DNA of 64,000 nucleotides, from the NCBI GenBank assembly GCA_018360145.1, contig SRPY01000018.1, positions 62,001-126,000 on the forward strand, given 5' to 3'. Shown here in pieces: positions 62,671 to 64,000 of this stretch. This DNA comes from Claviceps africana (taxonomy: Eukaryota > Ascomycota > Sordariomycetes > Hypocreales > Clavicipitaceae). The notes under the pieces are model-generated. The model saw nothing but the letters and a program-made list of their open reading frames with translations. It did not search any database and was not told where the DNA came from. Numbering within the stretch: position 1 is the stretch's first letter; every line of letters begins with the position of its first letter. The position numbers were made by a program, and so were the translations under genes.

Positions 62671-64000
62671 AGCCAGCGGTTAGAAGGTCTCTGCAGCGCT
62701 ATAGCGGCTTCTATAGGCCTTATTCTTACGTTAGAAGCTTAATACACGCTTTTTAGTATATAAAATACGCTAAATTCTAGCTTATAGAATGTAAGTGAAT
62801 TTTCTTAGATTTTATCTAATTTATTTAACGTTATAGGTAGCAAGTTTAATTAATAGTTTATATAGTTACAGGCAGCTATAAGGAGATAAGTATTCTTCCT
62901 TATATACTTATTAAGCCTATTAGTAAATCTATATAGCTAGTAGGGGCTTATAAGCTACTTTTTATTTTCTATAAAATTTATTTATATAGAAAAACAAAAA
63001 AATTAAACTTATAGCTATATAACTAACCTACTAATATATACACTAAAAATTTACTTAGTAAATATCTCTATTTAAAAAAATCCTAAAAATCTATTAGGAA
63101 ATTTATATAGAAAAATTTTTATATAGAAAAATTCCCTTTACTTTAATAATAACAAAACTCCTTACATTTCCTTTTTATAACCTTTAGTCCTTATATAATT
63201 TAATTTTAAAGACCTTTTATTTCCTCCTTTAAAGTAGCCTATAGGTTATATAACTTAGGGCCTTATAGCCGCTAAGTAGCGTAGCCTAAATCTTTAATTA
63301 GAATTTAGCTAATGTACTTTATTACTATAAAAATTAATTACTAAGGCTAATAATTTATTAGCTTTTTAATTAAGCGTGCGCTAGCTATTAAAGTGTGTAA
63401 TTAAGGGTGAAAAGGCTAGAAAAGTGGGGCGCTTATAGCTGTAAGCTCTTAGCTAAAACGTCTATTTTTACGCTTGCTACACGTGTATGTACGCGTGTGT
63501 TACACGCACCGCCGCTAGCTTTTAACCTAAAGACCCTCTATAAAGGTCTCTATAGGGGTTAGGGTTAGGGTCGTTATAAGGCCTATTAAAAGTCCTTATA
63601 GTAGATAAAGTCTCTTAAAAATAGCTGTTATTTTTAATACCCTCTTTAAAGAGGTATTTTAAGAGCTAAATAAAAAGAGAAATACTAAATTTAAAAATAA
63701 AATCTATATAAATCTAAATAAAATCATTTAAGAAAAGGGATAACTAATTTAAAAAGTTAAAAAGCGGGGCTTCTAGTAAAAGTTGAAAAAGGCTATAGTT
63801 AAATATAGCTAATTAAATAAAATTCATTATTAAAGTTAAAGGTTAATTTTAGTAATTATTTTAGTAATTGTTTTATATTTTTTAAGTGTTTTTATAAGGG
63901 TTTTAATGCCTTTAGCTAGGCGTTGAGATTTATAGCGATTACTATAGGGATTAGAGCCCTATAAGCTCTAAGAAAATAGTGTATAGAGGCATAGCTAAGG
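62671..64000. other. Partly degraded repeat sequence, telomere-like motif
   Basis: Mixed composition with GC-richer patches (63390-63560). Two TTAGGG units occur in GGGGTTAGGGTTAGGGTCG at 63555-63573. No gene recognised; the window ends inside this block. Confidence 0.5.

Noticed and set aside
1..64000. tRNA, rRNA or biosynthetic gene cluster
   Set aside because: No complete cloverleaf or rRNA-like segment was seen, only a T-arm-like fragment in the TRIM core. The intact genes belong to unrelated housekeeping pathways.

Overview
The window looks like nuclear DNA of a filamentous ascomycete, most likely a sordariomycete (the class is inferred). The evidence is short GT-AG introns with CTAAC-type branch points, orthologues of fungal housekeeping genes, and a sharp split between GC-balanced gene islands and very AT-rich gene-free blocks. 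In the blocks C-to-T and G-to-A change, mainly at CpA/TpG, has turned Gln codons of transposon frames into stops. This is the signature of repeat-induced point mutation (RIP).

Gene islands. Positions 1-5090 hold a small secreted protein gene (113-652), a 524-bp hAT-like MITE (1701-2224) and TAM41, the mitochondrial CDP-diacylglycerol synthase (2855-4536). Positions 12606-26194 hold four features in order: SYP1, an F-BAR/mu-homology endocytic adaptor (minus, five exons, 13089-16180); a CDK-activating-kinase-like protein kinase (plus, 16998-18608), divergent from SYP1; LTN1/Listerin, the ribosome-quality-control E3 ligase (minus, four exons, 19057-24287), convergent with the kinase; and a gene-free tail. 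These genes serve unrelated pathways (cardiolipin synthesis, endocytosis, kinase signalling, nascent-chain degradation) and form no cluster.

AT-rich blocks. Positions 5091-12464 are a RIP-degraded repeat block with diverged inverted repeats and one GC-rich island. Positions 26200-59354 are a single nested transposon structure that I could resolve by target-site duplications (TSDs). Element A, a Ty3/gypsy-type LTR retrotransposon of about 12.3 kb (minus strand, 199-bp LTRs, TSD ATTGC), was split by a sister copy in opposite orientation. That sister is element B (46575-57855, plus strand, 199-bp LTRs, TSD AAAAT). The result is an almost 33-kb imperfect palindrome. A later received an 8347-bp chromodomain-type gypsy element (29503-37849, TSD GCTAG), which itself carries a 672-bp miniature LTR element (TRIM, TSD AATAT). 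A also received a 291-bp solo LTR (TSD CTTTT), a 238-bp solo TRIM LTR (TSD GGTAG) and a 669-bp TRIM (TSD TATAC). B received a 296-bp solo LTR (TSD AATAT). Each of these insertions into A or B has its empty site in the opposite arm. Positions 59360-64000 are more AT-rich repeat sequence, including an uninterrupted relative of A's target site and a short telomere-like motif.

I see no tRNA, rRNA or CRISPR array. The main interest is the nested palindrome, the sparing of the outer LTR edges from RIP, the TRIM family and the MITE.
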